Below, in pieces: positions 20,488-30,046 of a stretch of 41,904 nucleotides of DNA. The stretch is from the NCBI RefSeq assembly GCF_000378405.1, contig NZ_KB899636.1:450713-492616 (forward strand), given 5' to 3'. Both the position numbers and the translations under genes were made by a program. This stretch comes from Succinimonas amylolytica DSM 2873. GTDB lineage: Bacteria; Pseudomonadota; Gammaproteobacteria; Enterobacterales; Succinivibrionaceae. The first letter of the stretch is position 1. Each line of letters opens with the position of its first letter. The notes under the pieces were generated by a model. That model was not told the DNA's origin. It made no database searches and worked only from the letters and a program-made list of their open reading frames with translations.

Positions 20488-22338
20488 ATGCCAAAATATC
20501 GTTCCAGTGTGACATATGAGGGAAGGAACATGGCCGGAGCCAGGGCTTTATGGCGTGCCACGGGTATGAAGGATGGTGATTTCGGTAAACCTATTATTGC
20601 TGTTGCCAATTCCTTTACTCAGTTTGTTCCGGGTCATGTACATCTTCATGATATCGGACAACTCGTGGTAAAAGAAATTGAAAAAGCTGGCGGGATTGCA
20701 AAAGAATTCAACACCATTGCCGTTGATGACGGTATTGCCATGGGACATACGGGCATGCTTTATTCTCTTCCCAGCCGTGAGATTATTGCGGACAGTGTTG
20801 AGTACATGTGCAATGCTCACAAGGCGGATGCTTTGGTTTGCATATCAAACTGTGACAAGGTTACACCGGGAATGCTTATGGCGGCCATGCGTTTGAATAT
20901 TCCGACTATTTTTGTTTCCGGCGGTCCTATGGAGGCCGGAAAAACAGAGAAGCCTGTTGGAGGTCGTACCAAGCTTGATCTTATTGACATTATGGTGATG
21001 GCTGCAGACAAGCATATTACTGACGAAGAAGTTAATGAAGCGGAAAATTTTGGGTGTCCCACATGCGGTTCTTGTTCAGGAATGTTTACCGCGAATTCCA
21101 TGAACAGTCTTACGGAGGCTTTGGGATTGTCGCAGCCAGGTAACGGTTCGTTAGTGGCAACTCATGTTTTCCGGAGGGATTTATTTGTAAATGCCGCTCG
21201 CAGGATTGTAGAAATGTCCCGTGCATGGTATGAGCATGATGATGCTTCGGTGCTTCCCAAATCAATTGCTACCAAGGATGCATTTGAAAATGCCATGACC
21301 TTGGATATTTCCATGGGGGGCTCTACTAATACCGTACTTCATCTTCTGGCGGTGGCACAGGAGGCTGGTGTTGATTTTACAATGAACGACATTGACAGAC
21401 TTTCCAGAAAAGTGCCTCATATCTGTAAGGTTGCGCCATCCACGTCTAAATATCATATGGAGGATGTGCACCGGGCCGGTGGTATTATGGGAATTATGGG
21501 AGAACTGGATCGTCAGGGGCTTATTCATCAGGATACCCGTACGGTGCTGGGAATGACAATGAAGGAACAGCTGGATAAATATGATATTCTCAGAAATCCC
21601 GACGAGGCTGTTTCCAAACTGTACAGTGCAGCTCCCGGAGGAAAAGTGACTATTGCCCCATTCTGTCAGTCTTGCACTTATCCGGATCTGGATCTTGATC
21701 GGAATCAGGGATGTATCAGAAACCGGGAGCATGCATATAATCTCGACGGGGGGCTGGCAGTGCTTTACGGTAATCTGGCAATAAACGGCTGTATAGTTAA
21801 GACTGCTGGAGTAGATTCCTCTATTTATAAATTTTCTGGTCCTGCTGTGGTTTATGAGAGTCAGGAAGAGGCGGTTGACGGCATTCTTAATGGCGGAGTA
21901 AAGGCAGGGGATGTGGTTATTATTCGTTATGAGGGACCAAAAGGTGGGCCCGGCATGCAGGAAATGCTATATCCTACTTCGTATCTGAAATCAGTTGGTC
22001 TTGGGAAGGATTGTGCTCTGATTACTGATGGCCGTTTTTCTGGAGGTACTTCGGGGCTTTCCATTGGCCATGTTTCTCCCGAAGCGGCCAATCAGGGTAA
22101 TATTGGTCTCATCAGATCAGGGGATATTATTGACATTGATATTCCAAACCGCAGCATCAGCATCAGGATATCGGATGAGGAGCTTAATTCACGTCGGGAG
22201 CAGATGAATGCACAAGGAGACAAAGCATGGAAGCCACTTAAGAGAGACCGTGCTGTTTCTGGTTCTCTTAAGGCCTATTCAGCTTTGGCCGCATCTGCTG
22301 ACAAGGGCGGAGTGCGCGATCTTGGAAAACTGAGCTGA
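20488..22338 (+). CDS. ilvD: Dihydroxy-acid dehydratase
   Basis: IlvD is the iron-sulfur enzyme that dehydrates 2,3-dihydroxy-isovalerate and -methylvalerate. With the ATG at 20488, which follows an AGGAG site, the protein has 616 residues, the E. coli length; the in-frame upstream extension is not translated by this reasoning. Cluster and active-site segments are [44 protein letters not shown] and [20 protein letters not shown]. All expected cysteines are present. It lies between ilvE and ilvA. Confidence 0.97.
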   Translation: MPKYRSSVTYEGRNMAGARALWRATGMKDGDFGKPIIAVANSFTQFVPGHVHLHDIGQLVVKEIEKAGGIAKEFNTIAVDDGIAMGHTGMLYSLPSREIIADSVEYMCNAHKADALVCISNCDKVTPGMLMAAMRLNIPTIFVSGGPMEAGKTEKPVGGRTKLDLIDIMVMAADKHITDEEVNEAENFGCPTCGSCSGMFTANSMNSLTEALGLSQPGNGSLVATHVFRRDLFVNAARRIVEMSRAWYEHDDASVLPKSIATKDAFENAMTLDISMGGSTNTVLHLLAVAQEAGVDFTMNDIDRLSRKVPHICKVAPSTSKYHMEDVHRAGGIMGIMGELDRQGLIHQDTRTVLGMTMKEQLDKYDILRNPDEAVSKLYSAAPGGKVTIAPFCQSCTYPDLDLDRNQGCIRNREHAYNLDGGLAVLYGNLAINGCIVKTAGVDSSIYKFSGPAVVYESQEEAVDGILNGGVKAGDVVIIRYEGPKGGPGMQEMLYPTSYLKSVGLGKDCALITDGRFSGGTSGLSIGHVSPEAANQGNIGLIRSGDIIDIDIPNRSISIRISDEELNSRREQMNAQGDKAWKPLKRDRAVSGSLKAYSALAASADKGGVRDLGKLS

Positions 22339-22381
22339 TTAAGTATTTTGTGAATTTATTGCAACTGTGAGCAGTTAAATG

Positions 22382-22403
22382 GGGCAGGGTGGTCCCCTGT
22401 CCG
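22382..22403 (+). other. GC-rich hairpin in the ilvD-ilvA gap
   Basis: GGGCAGGG pairs with CCCTGTCC around a loop of TGGTC, with one G-T pair. No T-run follows, so it is not a clear terminator. It ends about 22 bases before the ilvA ATG and might affect ilvA translation or transcript processing. Confidence 0.4.
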
Positions 22404-22424
22404 TATATTAAGGATATATATAAA

Positions 22425-23963
22425 ATGGAACAACCGACACCGGAACAGTATTTAAGAAAGATACTGCTATCTCCAGTATATGAAATAGCAAAAATCACTC
22501 CTTTGCAGAGAATGGACAAAATGAGTGAGAAGCTAGGGATTAATGTTCTCCTTAAGCGTGAGGATCGGCAGATAGTTCATTCCTTCAAGCTTCGTGGGGC
22601 CTATAACAAGATTGCAGGTCTTTCAAAGGAAGCTCTGGCACGGGGGGTCATTGCTGCGTCTGCGGGGAATCATGCGCAGGGAGTGGCTCTTACAGGAAAT
22701 CGTTTGGGAATCAAGGCTACTATTGTTATGCCTAATTCCACGCCGGATATAAAAATAGATGCAGTGCGAAGATTTGGAGGAAATGTGGTTCTTTTTGGAT
22801 CCACATTTGACGAGGCATATCAGGAAAGTAAACGTCTCGCTGATGTTAATGGCTATACTCTGATCCCTCCATATGATGATCCTGATGTGCTTGCTGGACA
22901 GGGAACAATTGCTCAGGAAATCATTAAGCAGAACAGCCATATTACACATGTTTTTGTACAGGTAGGTGGAGGTGGTCTTGCCGCCGGAATGGCTGTTTAC
23001 ATTAAGCAGATCAGACCAGATATAAAAGTCATTGCCGTTGAAGCAGAGGGCAGTGCCTGTCTCAAAGCCGCTCTGGAGGCCGGAGAGCCAGTGACTCTCG
23101 ACAAGGTTTCTCTCTTTGCAGACGGAGTTGCTGTAAAAAGAATCGGTGATGAAACATTCAGAATACTTAAGGACAATGTTGATGATATAGTACTCTGTTC
23201 AAATGATGAAATTTGTGCGGCAATGCGGGATATTTTTGATGATACCCGCGCAATTTCCGAGCCGAGTGGGGCTTTGTCACTGGCCGGCATTAAAAAATAC
23301 ATGCAGGCCCATCCCGATCTCAGGGGGGATCCTGATGTTACCATGGCCGCAATTCTTTCGGGAGCAAATCTTAAATTCCATACTCTTAGATTTGTATCTG
23401 AACGTTGCGAGGTAGGTGAACGTGCAGAAGGAATCCTGTCTGTAAAGATTCCTGAAAGAAAAGGGGCCTTTCTTGAGTTCTGCAAAAGACTTGGCGGACG
23501 TTCGGTAACAGAATTTAATTATCGTTATGCGGATCCTGAAGAGGCCAGAATTTTTGTCAGTGTTCATCTGACAAACGGAGATGAGGAGCTGAATTCCATC
23601 ATTGAAGGGCTCCGTTCCGGAGGTTATGAGGTTACTAATATGACCGATAACATTCTGGCAAAGAACCATGTTCGCTATATGATAGGGGGGCACCCTCAGA
23701 AAACTCTTTCCGAAAGAGCCTATGTGTTTGAATTTCCGGAGGTTAAGGATTCCCTTTTAAGATTTCTGGAAACTCTTGGAACCAGATATAACATTACCTG
23801 TTTCCACTATCGAAACAGGGGAATGGAGTTTGGCAGTGTGCTCTGCTGTTTTGAACTGACGGATAGGGATATTGAAGTCTTCAACAGGCATCTTGAAGAG
23901 TTAAACTATGACTGCCACGAGGTTACTCAGGATTTGTCATATGTTCAGTTCCTTAACCCGTAG
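22425..23963 (+). CDS. ilvA: Threonine dehydratase, biosynthetic
   Basis: IlvA deaminates threonine to 2-oxobutanoate, the first step to isoleucine, and is inhibited by isoleucine. The 512 residues are close to E. coli. The PLP lysine is in HSFKLRGAYNK, with SAGNHAQGVA and the phosphate-binding VGGGGLAAG. The C-terminal third (about 330-512) holds two ACT-like regulatory domains, for example VKIPERKGAFLEFCKRLGG. This makes it the allosteric biosynthetic type rather than catabolic TdcB. The start is ATG at 22425, with AAGGA upstream. Its end overlaps the next exported-protein gene. Confidence 0.96.
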   Translation: MEQPTPEQYLRKILLSPVYEIAKITPLQRMDKMSEKLGINVLLKREDRQIVHSFKLRGAYNKIAGLSKEALARGVIAASAGNHAQGVALTGNRLGIKATIVMPNSTPDIKIDAVRRFGGNVVLFGSTFDEAYQESKRLADVNGYTLIPPYDDPDVLAGQGTIAQEIIKQNSHITHVFVQVGGGGLAAGMAVYIKQIRPDIKVIAVEAEGSACLKAALEAGEPVTLDKVSLFADGVAVKRIGDETFRILKDNVDDIVLCSNDEICAAMRDIFDDTRAISEPSGALSLAGIKKYMQAHPDLRGDPDVTMAAILSGANLKFHTLRFVSERCEVGERAEGILSVKIPERKGAFLEFCKRLGGRSVTEFNYRYADPEEARIFVSVHLTNGDEELNSIIEGLRSGGYEVTNMTDNILAKNHVRYMIGGHPQKTLSERAYVFEFPEVKDSLLRFLETLGTRYNITCFHYRNRGMEFGSVLCCFELTDRDIEVFNRHLEELNYDCHEVTQDLSYVQFLNP

Positions 23964-24366
23964 GATTTCCCTGGCTGTATGCGGTATTCTTGTTGTGGAT
24001 GCCGTTTATGCCGGTTCAGACATACTGTCTACCTGGAAACTTACAGAACACCTTCCGAATCGTATCAGATTTGTGAGGGACGGAGCAAGTTTGACGGTAG
24101 CTTTTGATACAGAAGCCAAGAAGCATTTCAGTGCAGCCAGAGCTTACGCCCAGGCTCTGATGGAATCTTTTCATGGGAGAGATCTGAGACCTCTTCCGTC
24201 TGTAAGAGGATGGGAATTTTCCTTTGCCGGTACTTTGGGGTGTGCTCTGGCAGTAGCTGATGACAATGATCGTTATACAGTAACAATTCTTTGCGGTTCG
24301 GCTCCAAGGGAGGAACTTTTGGAACTGTTGACCATTGCGGAAATGCAGCTTTCCAGGAAGCAGTGA
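23941..24366 (+). CDS. Exported protein of unknown function
   Basis: The 141-residue protein begins with a basic end and hydrophobic core (RRISLAVCGILVVDAVYA, cleavage likely after VYA), so it should be periplasmic or outer-membrane bound. The mature part has no motif I recognise. It contains LPNRIRFVRDGASLTVAFDT, two cysteines (in LGCALAV and ILCGSAP) that could form a disulfide, and a helical C-terminus. The start overlaps ilvA by 23 bases and has AGGA at a usable distance; a longer frame from 23908 lacks a good signal peptide. It is probably co-transcribed with ilvA, yet its role seems unrelated. The cysteine pair makes it a plausible DsbA client. Confidence 0.65.
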   Translation: MFSSLTRRISLAVCGILVVDAVYAGSDILSTWKLTEHLPNRIRFVRDGASLTVAFDTEAKKHFSAARAYAQALMESFHGRDLRPLPSVRGWEFSFAGTLGCALAVADDNDRYTVTILCGSAPREELLELLTIAEMQLSRKQ

Positions 24367-24381
24367 ACCCCAGAAAATTAA

Positions 24382-24408
24382 ACTGGCAGGAGTTTTCTTC
24401 CTGCCAGT
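24382..24408. terminator. Convergent terminator hairpin
   Basis: ACTGGCAGGA (24382-24391) and TCCTGCCAGT (24399-24408) form a perfect 10-bp stem with a 7-base loop. Read on the minus strand it is followed by TTTAATTTT, a good tail; on the plus strand the tail is weak. It sits between the ends of the exported-protein gene and the small minus-strand ORF. Confidence 0.75.
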
Positions 24409-24427
24409 CTTTGGCGGTTTCGGCTTT

Positions 24428-24559
24428 TTACGAGGTGAAGACTTCGAATTTGGTCTCTTCCGGCAGTTCTTTCGATGAGTAGTCATATTGGATTCGTCTT
24501 TCGAATGCTCGTACATTTCCATTTGCCACTAAATGATATTTCCAACTTCTCTGATGCAT
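24428..24559 (-). CDS. Small minus-strand ORF, unknown (43 aa, perhaps part of a longer gene)
   Basis: From the ATG at 24559 the frame reads MHQRSWKYHLVANGNVRAFE and ends KFEVFTS at a TAA. The same frame stays open and protein-like upstream to about 24643 (PYNHIKNANYAERKLAYRN) but lacks a start codon there. An ATG in the neighbouring frame (MKRISTSS) lies just beyond an A6 run. So it may be a longer gene with a frameshift, or a short gene from 24559 without a good ribosome site. The terminator hairpin placed right after its stop, with its T-rich tail on this strand, supports a real transcript. I do not recognise the family. Confidence 0.4.
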   Translation of the reverse strand: MHQRSWKYHLVANGNVRAFERRIQYDYSSKELPEETKFEVFTS

Positions 24560-24720
24560 AATGTTTCGGTATGCTAGTTTTCTTTCTGCGTAATTGGCGT
24601 TTTTTATGTGGTTGTAAGGAAGGAGAAGAGGTAGAAATTCTTTTCATTTTTAACCAACGTACGTAGCTTCTAAGATGGAGAGTGTCAGGTGGCAAAATCT
24701 CCCCCTACAGATCATTGGTT

Positions 24721-24729
24721 TGTTATAAT
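24721..24729 (+). promoter_or_regulatory. Extended -10 promoter for hemX
   Basis: TGTTATAAT is a perfect -10 with the TGn extension, ending 30 bases before the hemX ATG. The -35 region is poor, as is usual for extended -10 promoters. It suggests that hemX-hemY-cyaA has its own promoter. Confidence 0.6.
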
Positions 24730-24759
24730 GCTCATATTATCTAAAGGTAGAAACCATCT

Positions 24760-26031
24760 ATGAGTGAGAAAAAAGAAATTATCGAAAATGAACTGGAAAA
24801 TGCAATATCGGCATCAGCACAGTCAGATATGCAAACATCTGAAACTGTTACTACGGAGATTGAAAGTTCCTCATTTAGTATCTCGGATGAGATGGGTAAG
24901 GCAAACAGTGAATACTCCGACTCTGACGTTGTAGATGACGGTGTAGTTAATAAGAATGATGGTGTCAGTGTTGCGTTGCTTGAAAAGTCGGTTAAGCGTC
25001 TTAGGAACGGAATGCTGGTTGGAGCAGGTCTGGGAATTCTAGTTGTCATTTTTATGGGGGGGCTTTGGATTCAGAATGCAGAGCTTAATAGGCGTCCCGT
25101 TCCCAAAAACTATGATAGTGCCATAATCGAAATCAGAACGGAGAATCAGGAATTACAGAATCAGCTGAATAGAATGCTGTCCTCTGTTAAGAATGAATTT
25201 CAGTCTGATATACGTTCCTCAGAATCCAGAGTAATTGGACAGGTTAATAATCTTAGAAGGGAGCAGGAACGTATTTCTCAGGATTTAAGAGAACTAAGAG
25301 ACCGATCTGGTAGAAAATCTCCCGATGAAGTATGGCAGCTTTATGAGGCAGTGTTCCTGATAAATATAGCAGATCGTAAGGTTCTGGCGGATCAGGACTA
25401 TGTTACTGCCAGAACACTTTTGCAAAATGCCGACGAATTGATAAAAGGTCTTGACGACCCTCGAGCCAGGGATCTTCGTGCCTCGTTGGCAAAGGACATT
25501 AATGTTTTGGGCAATATGCCGCGCCTTGATAGAGAAGGCATGATGCTTCGTTTGCAGGAACTGGTAGACAATGTGTCGCTTTTTCCTCTTAAATCACTGA
25601 AGACCATCGTGACGGAAAAACGCGATAGGAAGGGGGTTTCCGAAGACTTTTCCGAGTGGCGTCAAAATCTTATGAATTCAGTGGAAGATTTTATGGAAAG
25701 CTTTATCACTGTGAGAAAAAAACAGCCGGAAGATCCTGAACTTATGGACTTCAGCAACGAAGCTTTTCTCAGAGAAAATATCAAAAGCTACTTTCTTACT
25801 GCTCAGGTGGCATTTTATCGTGGAGAAATTTCTCTTTTTCAGAAGAGTCTTGAGAGGGCGGATTTTCTGATTGCCAGATATTTTGATAATGCTGACAAGG
25901 TGGTGATGAATACCAGAGAGCAGATTCGTAATTCTCTTGTCCCGATGAAAAATGTTACTCCCCCCACACATCTCGAAAGTCAGGTTACCATGCGCAATTA
26001 CCTAAAGCTGACTGACGAGAAAGAGCAGTAA
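24760..26031 (+). CDS. hemX: HemX-type inner-membrane protein
   Basis: HemX proteins sit in the hem operon of gammaproteobacteria. They are often labelled uroporphyrinogen methyltransferases but lack that domain, and their exact role is unsettled. The 423 residues show an acidic Ser-rich cytoplasmic N-terminus and one membrane helix at about 87-108 (MLVGAGLGILVVIFMGGLWI). A long heptad coiled coil follows (about 125-185), then a helical periplasmic domain with DEVWQLYEAVFLINIADRK. hemY follows after 27 bases. The usual upstream hemC and hemD genes are missing. Confidence 0.85.
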   Translation: MSEKKEIIENELENAISASAQSDMQTSETVTTEIESSSFSISDEMGKANSEYSDSDVVDDGVVNKNDGVSVALLEKSVKRLRNGMLVGAGLGILVVIFMGGLWIQNAELNRRPVPKNYDSAIIEIRTENQELQNQLNRMLSSVKNEFQSDIRSSESRVIGQVNNLRREQERISQDLRELRDRSGRKSPDEVWQLYEAVFLINIADRKVLADQDYVTARTLLQNADELIKGLDDPRARDLRASLAKDINVLGNMPRLDREGMMLRLQELVDNVSLFPLKSLKTIVTEKRDRKGVSEDFSEWRQNLMNSVEDFMESFITVRKKQPEDPELMDFSNEAFLRENIKSYFLTAQVAFYRGEISLFQKSLERADFLIARYFDNADKVVMNTREQIRNSLVPMKNVTPPTHLESQVTMRNYLKLTDEKEQ

Positions 26032-26058
26032 TGCTGGATTATAATAATAGGGGTATAA

Positions 26059-27231
26059 ATGATTAAGTTTATTACCATACTGGTGCTGATAGTTGTTCTT
26101 CTTTTTCTTGCCCCGATGCTTTCCGGAAACCAGGGCTTATTACATATAGAAATTGCTTCGTATGTTATAGAAACCAGTGTGGCAGCCGGCATTGTCATGC
26201 TTTTGGTTTTTATGCTGCTTTGTTATTTGGCATTAGGTATTCTGGGATGGGTTTTTGGGGTAAAGGGCGGGCTTTTGTCTTGGTTTAATGAATCACGTAC
26301 ACGTTCCGCGGACAGAAAACTCCTCAGGGCTCTCAGATCCTATCTTGTCGGAGATTTTAGACAGGCTCAGGATTGGGCTGAAAAATCATTGAAGTGGTCA
26401 TCTGTGCCTGAATTTTCAAGGCTTTTGGCAATAGCCGGAGGCTACCAGAGTGGAGACATGGAGCGGGTGATTCGAGGGCATGATTTAGTTAACAATAAAA
26501 ATGTTGATGATGCTTTTGCAGTATGTCTGTTCAAAGCTCAGACATTCATCAGCAAAAAAGAGTGGAACAGTGCTCTCCGCATTGCAGAGGCTTTGCGAAA
26601 TACCAATAAAAATAATCACTTAGTTAACAGGGTGTATTTCGATGCGCTAGTAGCTTTGAATAAGCATGCGGAAATAGAAGAAAACCGTGATCTTTTTACC
26701 AAGGAGGGGTTTCTTAATAATAGTAATTACTATAATCTTATTTCTGGTCGTATAATAAAGGAAATTAAATATCTTAATGATATTCGTATCCTGAGACAGA
26801 TGATGAAAGATTTGCCCCGGGATATTTCTGCACGGGAGGAAGTTGTCTTGGCATTCGCAGAACGGCTTTTTGAACTTGGCGATAGTGAGCGTGCCTTTAA
26901 GATGACAGAGTCTCTTATCAGAGGTACTGAAAACAGAGAGACAGTCCTTGCAGATATTGCATCCTGGCGCACAGGAGATCGGCGAATTCTGGAACTTCTT
27001 GATGAGCTTGGCGGTGAAGAACGTTCCTTTAATTATTTGGCGGCAAGAGCTAATATGCACCTCGTTATGAATGAAACTGAAAAAGCTCGTGAGCTGTATG
27101 ATGTGCTTGTTCGAGAGGCTCCTCGCCCTCTTTATTACATTAAGCTTGGAGAGTGTTTTCAGAAAACTGGCAGAACTGAACAGGCTGCAGCGTTTTATCA
27201 GGAGGCTGCAAAGCTTACTTATCTGGTATAG
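26059..27231 (+). CDS. hemY: HemY-type protein with TPR domain
   Basis: This is the gammaproteobacterial HemY of the hem operon, not the Bacillus protoporphyrinogen oxidase of the same name. The 390 residues have two N-terminal membrane helices (about 2-20 and 37-62). They are followed by helical repeats typical of TPR proteins, ending LYYIKLGECFQKTGRTEQAA. Its function is unclear but thought to be linked to haem synthesis at the membrane. It directly follows hemX, with GGGG as ribosome site, and is followed by cyaA after 49 bases on the same strand. Confidence 0.87.
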   Translation: MIKFITILVLIVVLLFLAPMLSGNQGLLHIEIASYVIETSVAAGIVMLLVFMLLCYLALGILGWVFGVKGGLLSWFNESRTRSADRKLLRALRSYLVGDFRQAQDWAEKSLKWSSVPEFSRLLAIAGGYQSGDMERVIRGHDLVNNKNVDDAFAVCLFKAQTFISKKEWNSALRIAEALRNTNKNNHLVNRVYFDALVALNKHAEIEENRDLFTKEGFLNNSNYYNLISGRIIKEIKYLNDIRILRQMMKDLPRDISAREEVVLAFAERLFELGDSERAFKMTESLIRGTENRETVLADIASWRTGDRRILELLDELGGEERSFNYLAARANMHLVMNETEKARELYDVLVREAPRPLYYIKLGECFQKTGRTEQAAAFYQEAAKLTYLV

Positions 27232-27280
27232 TACAGGAATGTATAGACTGGCAAATCTGAATTTTGGATCTTGATCTGAT

Positions 27281-29728
27281 ATGGATTTTGATTATTCCCG
27301 CACTAAATTATATGAGCACCGCTATCTGGAACATAATAAGGCCCGAATTCAGCGCGCGCTTTCCATGATGAGCTCCAAATGTCAGGAGTTTTTTAACCTT
27401 GTGCCGGTTCTTCTCCATTACAATCATCTGGCAGTACCTTCATACGTGGATGATTCACCTGATGGAACGGTTGTTCCACACGGTATCAAGGGATTCGAAC
27501 TTACGCAGGAGCAAATGTCGTACATTTCGTCGTTGAGCGGCAGTTCCGGTTTTTATTCGATAATTTCTCGTGACGAATCCATTCTGGCTCTGTATTGTAT
27601 GGGCAGCACCTCATCTATTGGTCAGGAGCCGAAATCTGATATTGATTATTGGGTTTGTGTTTCTCGACATATGAGTGCTGAAAGGATTGCTCTTCTTGAG
27701 AAAAAATGTGAAGTAATCCGTCAGAAAGCAGCGGGAGAGGGGGTGGAGATCAATCTGTTCATTGTCAAGGAGGATCAATTTACTAATCCGCATAATGATC
27801 AGCATACGGATGAGGAAAGCTGTGGCAGTGCGCAGAAACTTTTTCTTCTTGATGAATTTTATCGCAGTTCTGTATATCTAGGGGGACAGAAACTGGTGTG
27901 GATGCTTGTTCCCAAGAAGTATGAAAAAAATTATAACCAGTACGTAGAAGGCCTTTTTAAAAATCGTATTATCAAGAAGGACGAGTGGCTTGATCTTGGC
28001 AGTGTCGGAAAAATACCGGTGGATGAGTATTACGGTTCGGCACTATGGCTCCTTTACAAGGGGATTGATTATCCGTTTAAAGCGGCTCTCAAAATCATGC
28101 TGATGGAAGTTTACAGTTCCGAGTATCCTAATACTGAGCTTCTATCTATACTCATAAGGGATTCTATTCAGAATAATGATAGTTATGTTCCGGAAATGGA
28201 TTCCTATTACAGATGTTATCTTAAGATTGCACAATATTTGAAAACACAGAATGATTCACAGAGAGAATATCTTTTGAAGCTGTGTTTTTATTTCAAAATC
28301 TCTGCCGGTCTGAAAGCCGTTTCAGACTGTGACATTAGGGCAGAGCGTAAAAAAATGTTTTACAGTCTTCTTAGAGAATGGAACTGGACTGAAAAAGAGC
28401 AAACTTTCATTGATGAAAGGTTTCGCTGGCATATAAATGATGTGCGCCGGGTGTACGCCATTCTGTTTGAAAGCATGATGAGAAGTTATAGGGCTCTGCT
28501 TAATTTCGGTCTCAGAAACAATATAAAGGATGCCATCAGATTCCGGGATATCAGAGTATTAAGCCGTAAGCTCTATACTGCCTTTGACACATCTCCGGGA
28601 AAAATTAAGATTTATAACCTTAACATTGGTCAGATTTCCCCAGAAAGCAATGTTACCTTTGTTGAGGTAGGTAATTCAGAGGTGTGTCGTAACGGCTGGT
28701 ATGTATATGCACTGAGACGTACGGATCAGGTGATCATCAGTCAGAATAAACCTCTGGCTTTTTTCCCTGATTTAGGTTCGGCCATTGTAGAGTGCTGGAT
28801 CAACGGCATGATATCGCCTAAAACATCCATAAACGTTCATTCAGTAAACAGGCTGCTTACAGGTGAAAGAATTCACCTGTTTGTAAGAGATCTTTCCAAG
28901 GCCTTTCCGCAAATATCGTGCAAAATTTCTCATGATGAATTGTTAAAACCTGAAATGGTTCGGGAAGTGGCGGTGTTTGTAAATCTTGAGAAGGATCCTG
29001 CTAGCGATCTGATGCATAAGGGGGAGGCTAATCTCAATGTTTCTAATATTTTTTCAGCAGGCAGTAGAAAAGTTTCCTTGGTTGGTTCTGTAATAATGGT
29101 TCTGAGAACATCATGGAATCAGTTTTTTGTAAACAGCTATACGGAAACAGACACCAATCACTGTATTACAGATTTTGTAAAGGATGTGGGCAGGTTTTTT
29201 CACAGAAAGGAGCATTCCACAAAGTCTTTAATGTTTTTTCAGTATGGTAATGAACTTGAGGTTTACATCAGGGCTGGGATGCTAGAGGTTCTGGAAAAGA
29301 TAAAAAACTGTATAAACTATCCTGATGAAGGAGGGTTCAGAGTTAATATCACGGGCAATGATTATGTTATTTCCTGTAATTACCAAGGGCTCTCGGTGAC
29401 ATTGGGAGAAAATGAGATTCCTCCGGATCCGAAAGATATTCCGGAGGCTGTACTTAATAGTGTTACAACAGGCCTGGAGCAGTTCTTTTTTCAGGAAGTG
29501 GAGCAGGGAATCTGGGATATATTCAATTCTGACAACGAACGTCATATCAAGATATACCGAAAATTTACCGGCAATATTACGGAACTGGTATTGGACATAA
29601 ACAGACATTATGCCAAGCTTCTTGATAATGATAACAACAGATATGTCAGATGTCGTCAGTATTTTAATCTTCCCCAATATTACAGAGTATCCGGTGATGG
29701 ATGTAGTATAACTCCTTTGGCGGTTTAG
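27281..29728 (+). CDS. cyaA: Class I adenylate cyclase
   Basis: CyaA makes cAMP for CRP and is controlled by the glucose phosphotransferase system. The 815 residues resemble E. coli CyaA (848) along the whole length. The nucleotidyltransferase motif is GSTSSIGQEPKSDIDYWVC (about 108-126). Conserved stretches include DEESCGSAQKLFLLDEFYRSSVYL, given here only in part, and WLLYKGIDYPFKAALKIMLM. The C-terminal regulatory half ends FNLPQYYRVSGDG. The short C-terminal tail of the E. coli protein is missing. In E. coli cyaA is divergent from hemCDXY; here it runs downstream of hemXY, so cAMP and HemXY may share a transcript. Confidence 0.96.
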   Translation: MDFDYSRTKLYEHRYLEHNKARIQRALSMMSSKCQEFFNLVPVLLHYNHLAVPSYVDDSPDGTVVPHGIKGFELTQEQMSYISSLSGSSGFYSIISRDESILALYCMGSTSSIGQEPKSDIDYWVCVSRHMSAERIALLEKKCEVIRQKAAGEGVEINLFIVKEDQFTNPHNDQHTDEESCGSAQKLFLLDEFYRSSVYLGGQKLVWMLVPKKYEKNYNQYVEGLFKNRIIKKDEWLDLGSVGKIPVDEYYGSALWLLYKGIDYPFKAALKIMLMEVYSSEYPNTELLSILIRDSIQNNDSYVPEMDSYYRCYLKIAQYLKTQNDSQREYLLKLCFYFKISAGLKAVSDCDIRAERKKMFYSLLREWNWTEKEQTFIDERFRWHINDVRRVYAILFESMMRSYRALLNFGLRNNIKDAIRFRDIRVLSRKLYTAFDTSPGKIKIYNLNIGQISPESNVTFVEVGNSEVCRNGWYVYALRRTDQVIISQNKPLAFFPDLGSAIVECWINGMISPKTSINVHSVNRLLTGERIHLFVRDLSKAFPQISCKISHDELLKPEMVREVAVFVNLEKDPASDLMHKGEANLNVSNIFSAGSRKVSLVGSVIMVLRTSWNQFFVNSYTETDTNHCITDFVKDVGRFFHRKEHSTKSLMFFQYGNELEVYIRAGMLEVLEKIKNCINYPDEGGFRVNITGNDYVISCNYQGLSVTLGENEIPPDPKDIPEAVLNSVTTGLEQFFFQEVEQGIWDIFNSDNERHIKIYRKFTGNITELVLDINRHYAKLLDNDNNRYVRCRQYFNLPQYYRVSGDGCSITPLAV

Positions 29729-29764
29729 TTATTTGACAGCGTTTTTTATGGAACGGAGATTCCC

Positions 29765-29956
29765 GTGAAGATGAAAAAGAAACTTCTGTTTATTATGATG
29801 TTTTCAACGGTGTTAATTTTCGGGTGCGGACTCAAAGGGGGACTTTATCTTCCAGAAGAGGGGAAGTCTGACAAGGTTTTGAATTCCGATAATGATAATA
29901 CTGCCGTACCCGCTGTTGAGAAGGAGGAGGCTTCATTTGCGGGGGCTCGAAAATAA
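29765..29956 (+). CDS. lptM: Small lipoprotein LptM (YifL)
   Basis: LptM is a short outer-membrane lipoprotein that helps the LptD-LptE translocon assemble with correct disulfides. The 63 residues have a signal peptide with lipobox LIFGCGLKGGLYLP; the segment C-G-L-K-G-x-L-Y-x-P is the family signature. The rest is polar and disordered. The start is GTG at 29765, with GGAG six bases before; ATG at 29771 is the alternative. It stands between cyaA and lysA as in many relatives. Together with lptABC and dsbA it completes several parts of lipopolysaccharide transport in this window. Confidence 0.9.
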   Translation: MKMKKKLLFIMMFSTVLIFGCGLKGGLYLPEEGKSDKVLNSDNDNTAVPAVEKEEASFAGARK

Positions 29957-30046
29957 GCTTTCTGAAAAATTTCTTGAAGTAATATCTGATAAAATACCTC
30001 TTCGTGTAATTATCAGTTTATCGGGGTTGTCCCCGGAGGGTATCTA

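Noticed and set aside
21262-21732. 156-codon minus-strand frame inside ilvD
   Set aside because: Antisense shadow of a highly conserved gene.
24016-24522. 168-codon minus-strand frame opposite the exported-protein gene
   Set aside because: Very Lys/Arg/Pro/Ser-rich and runs through the terminator hairpin and antisense to a gene with a clear signal peptide; the neighbouring frame 24428-24559 is a better candidate.
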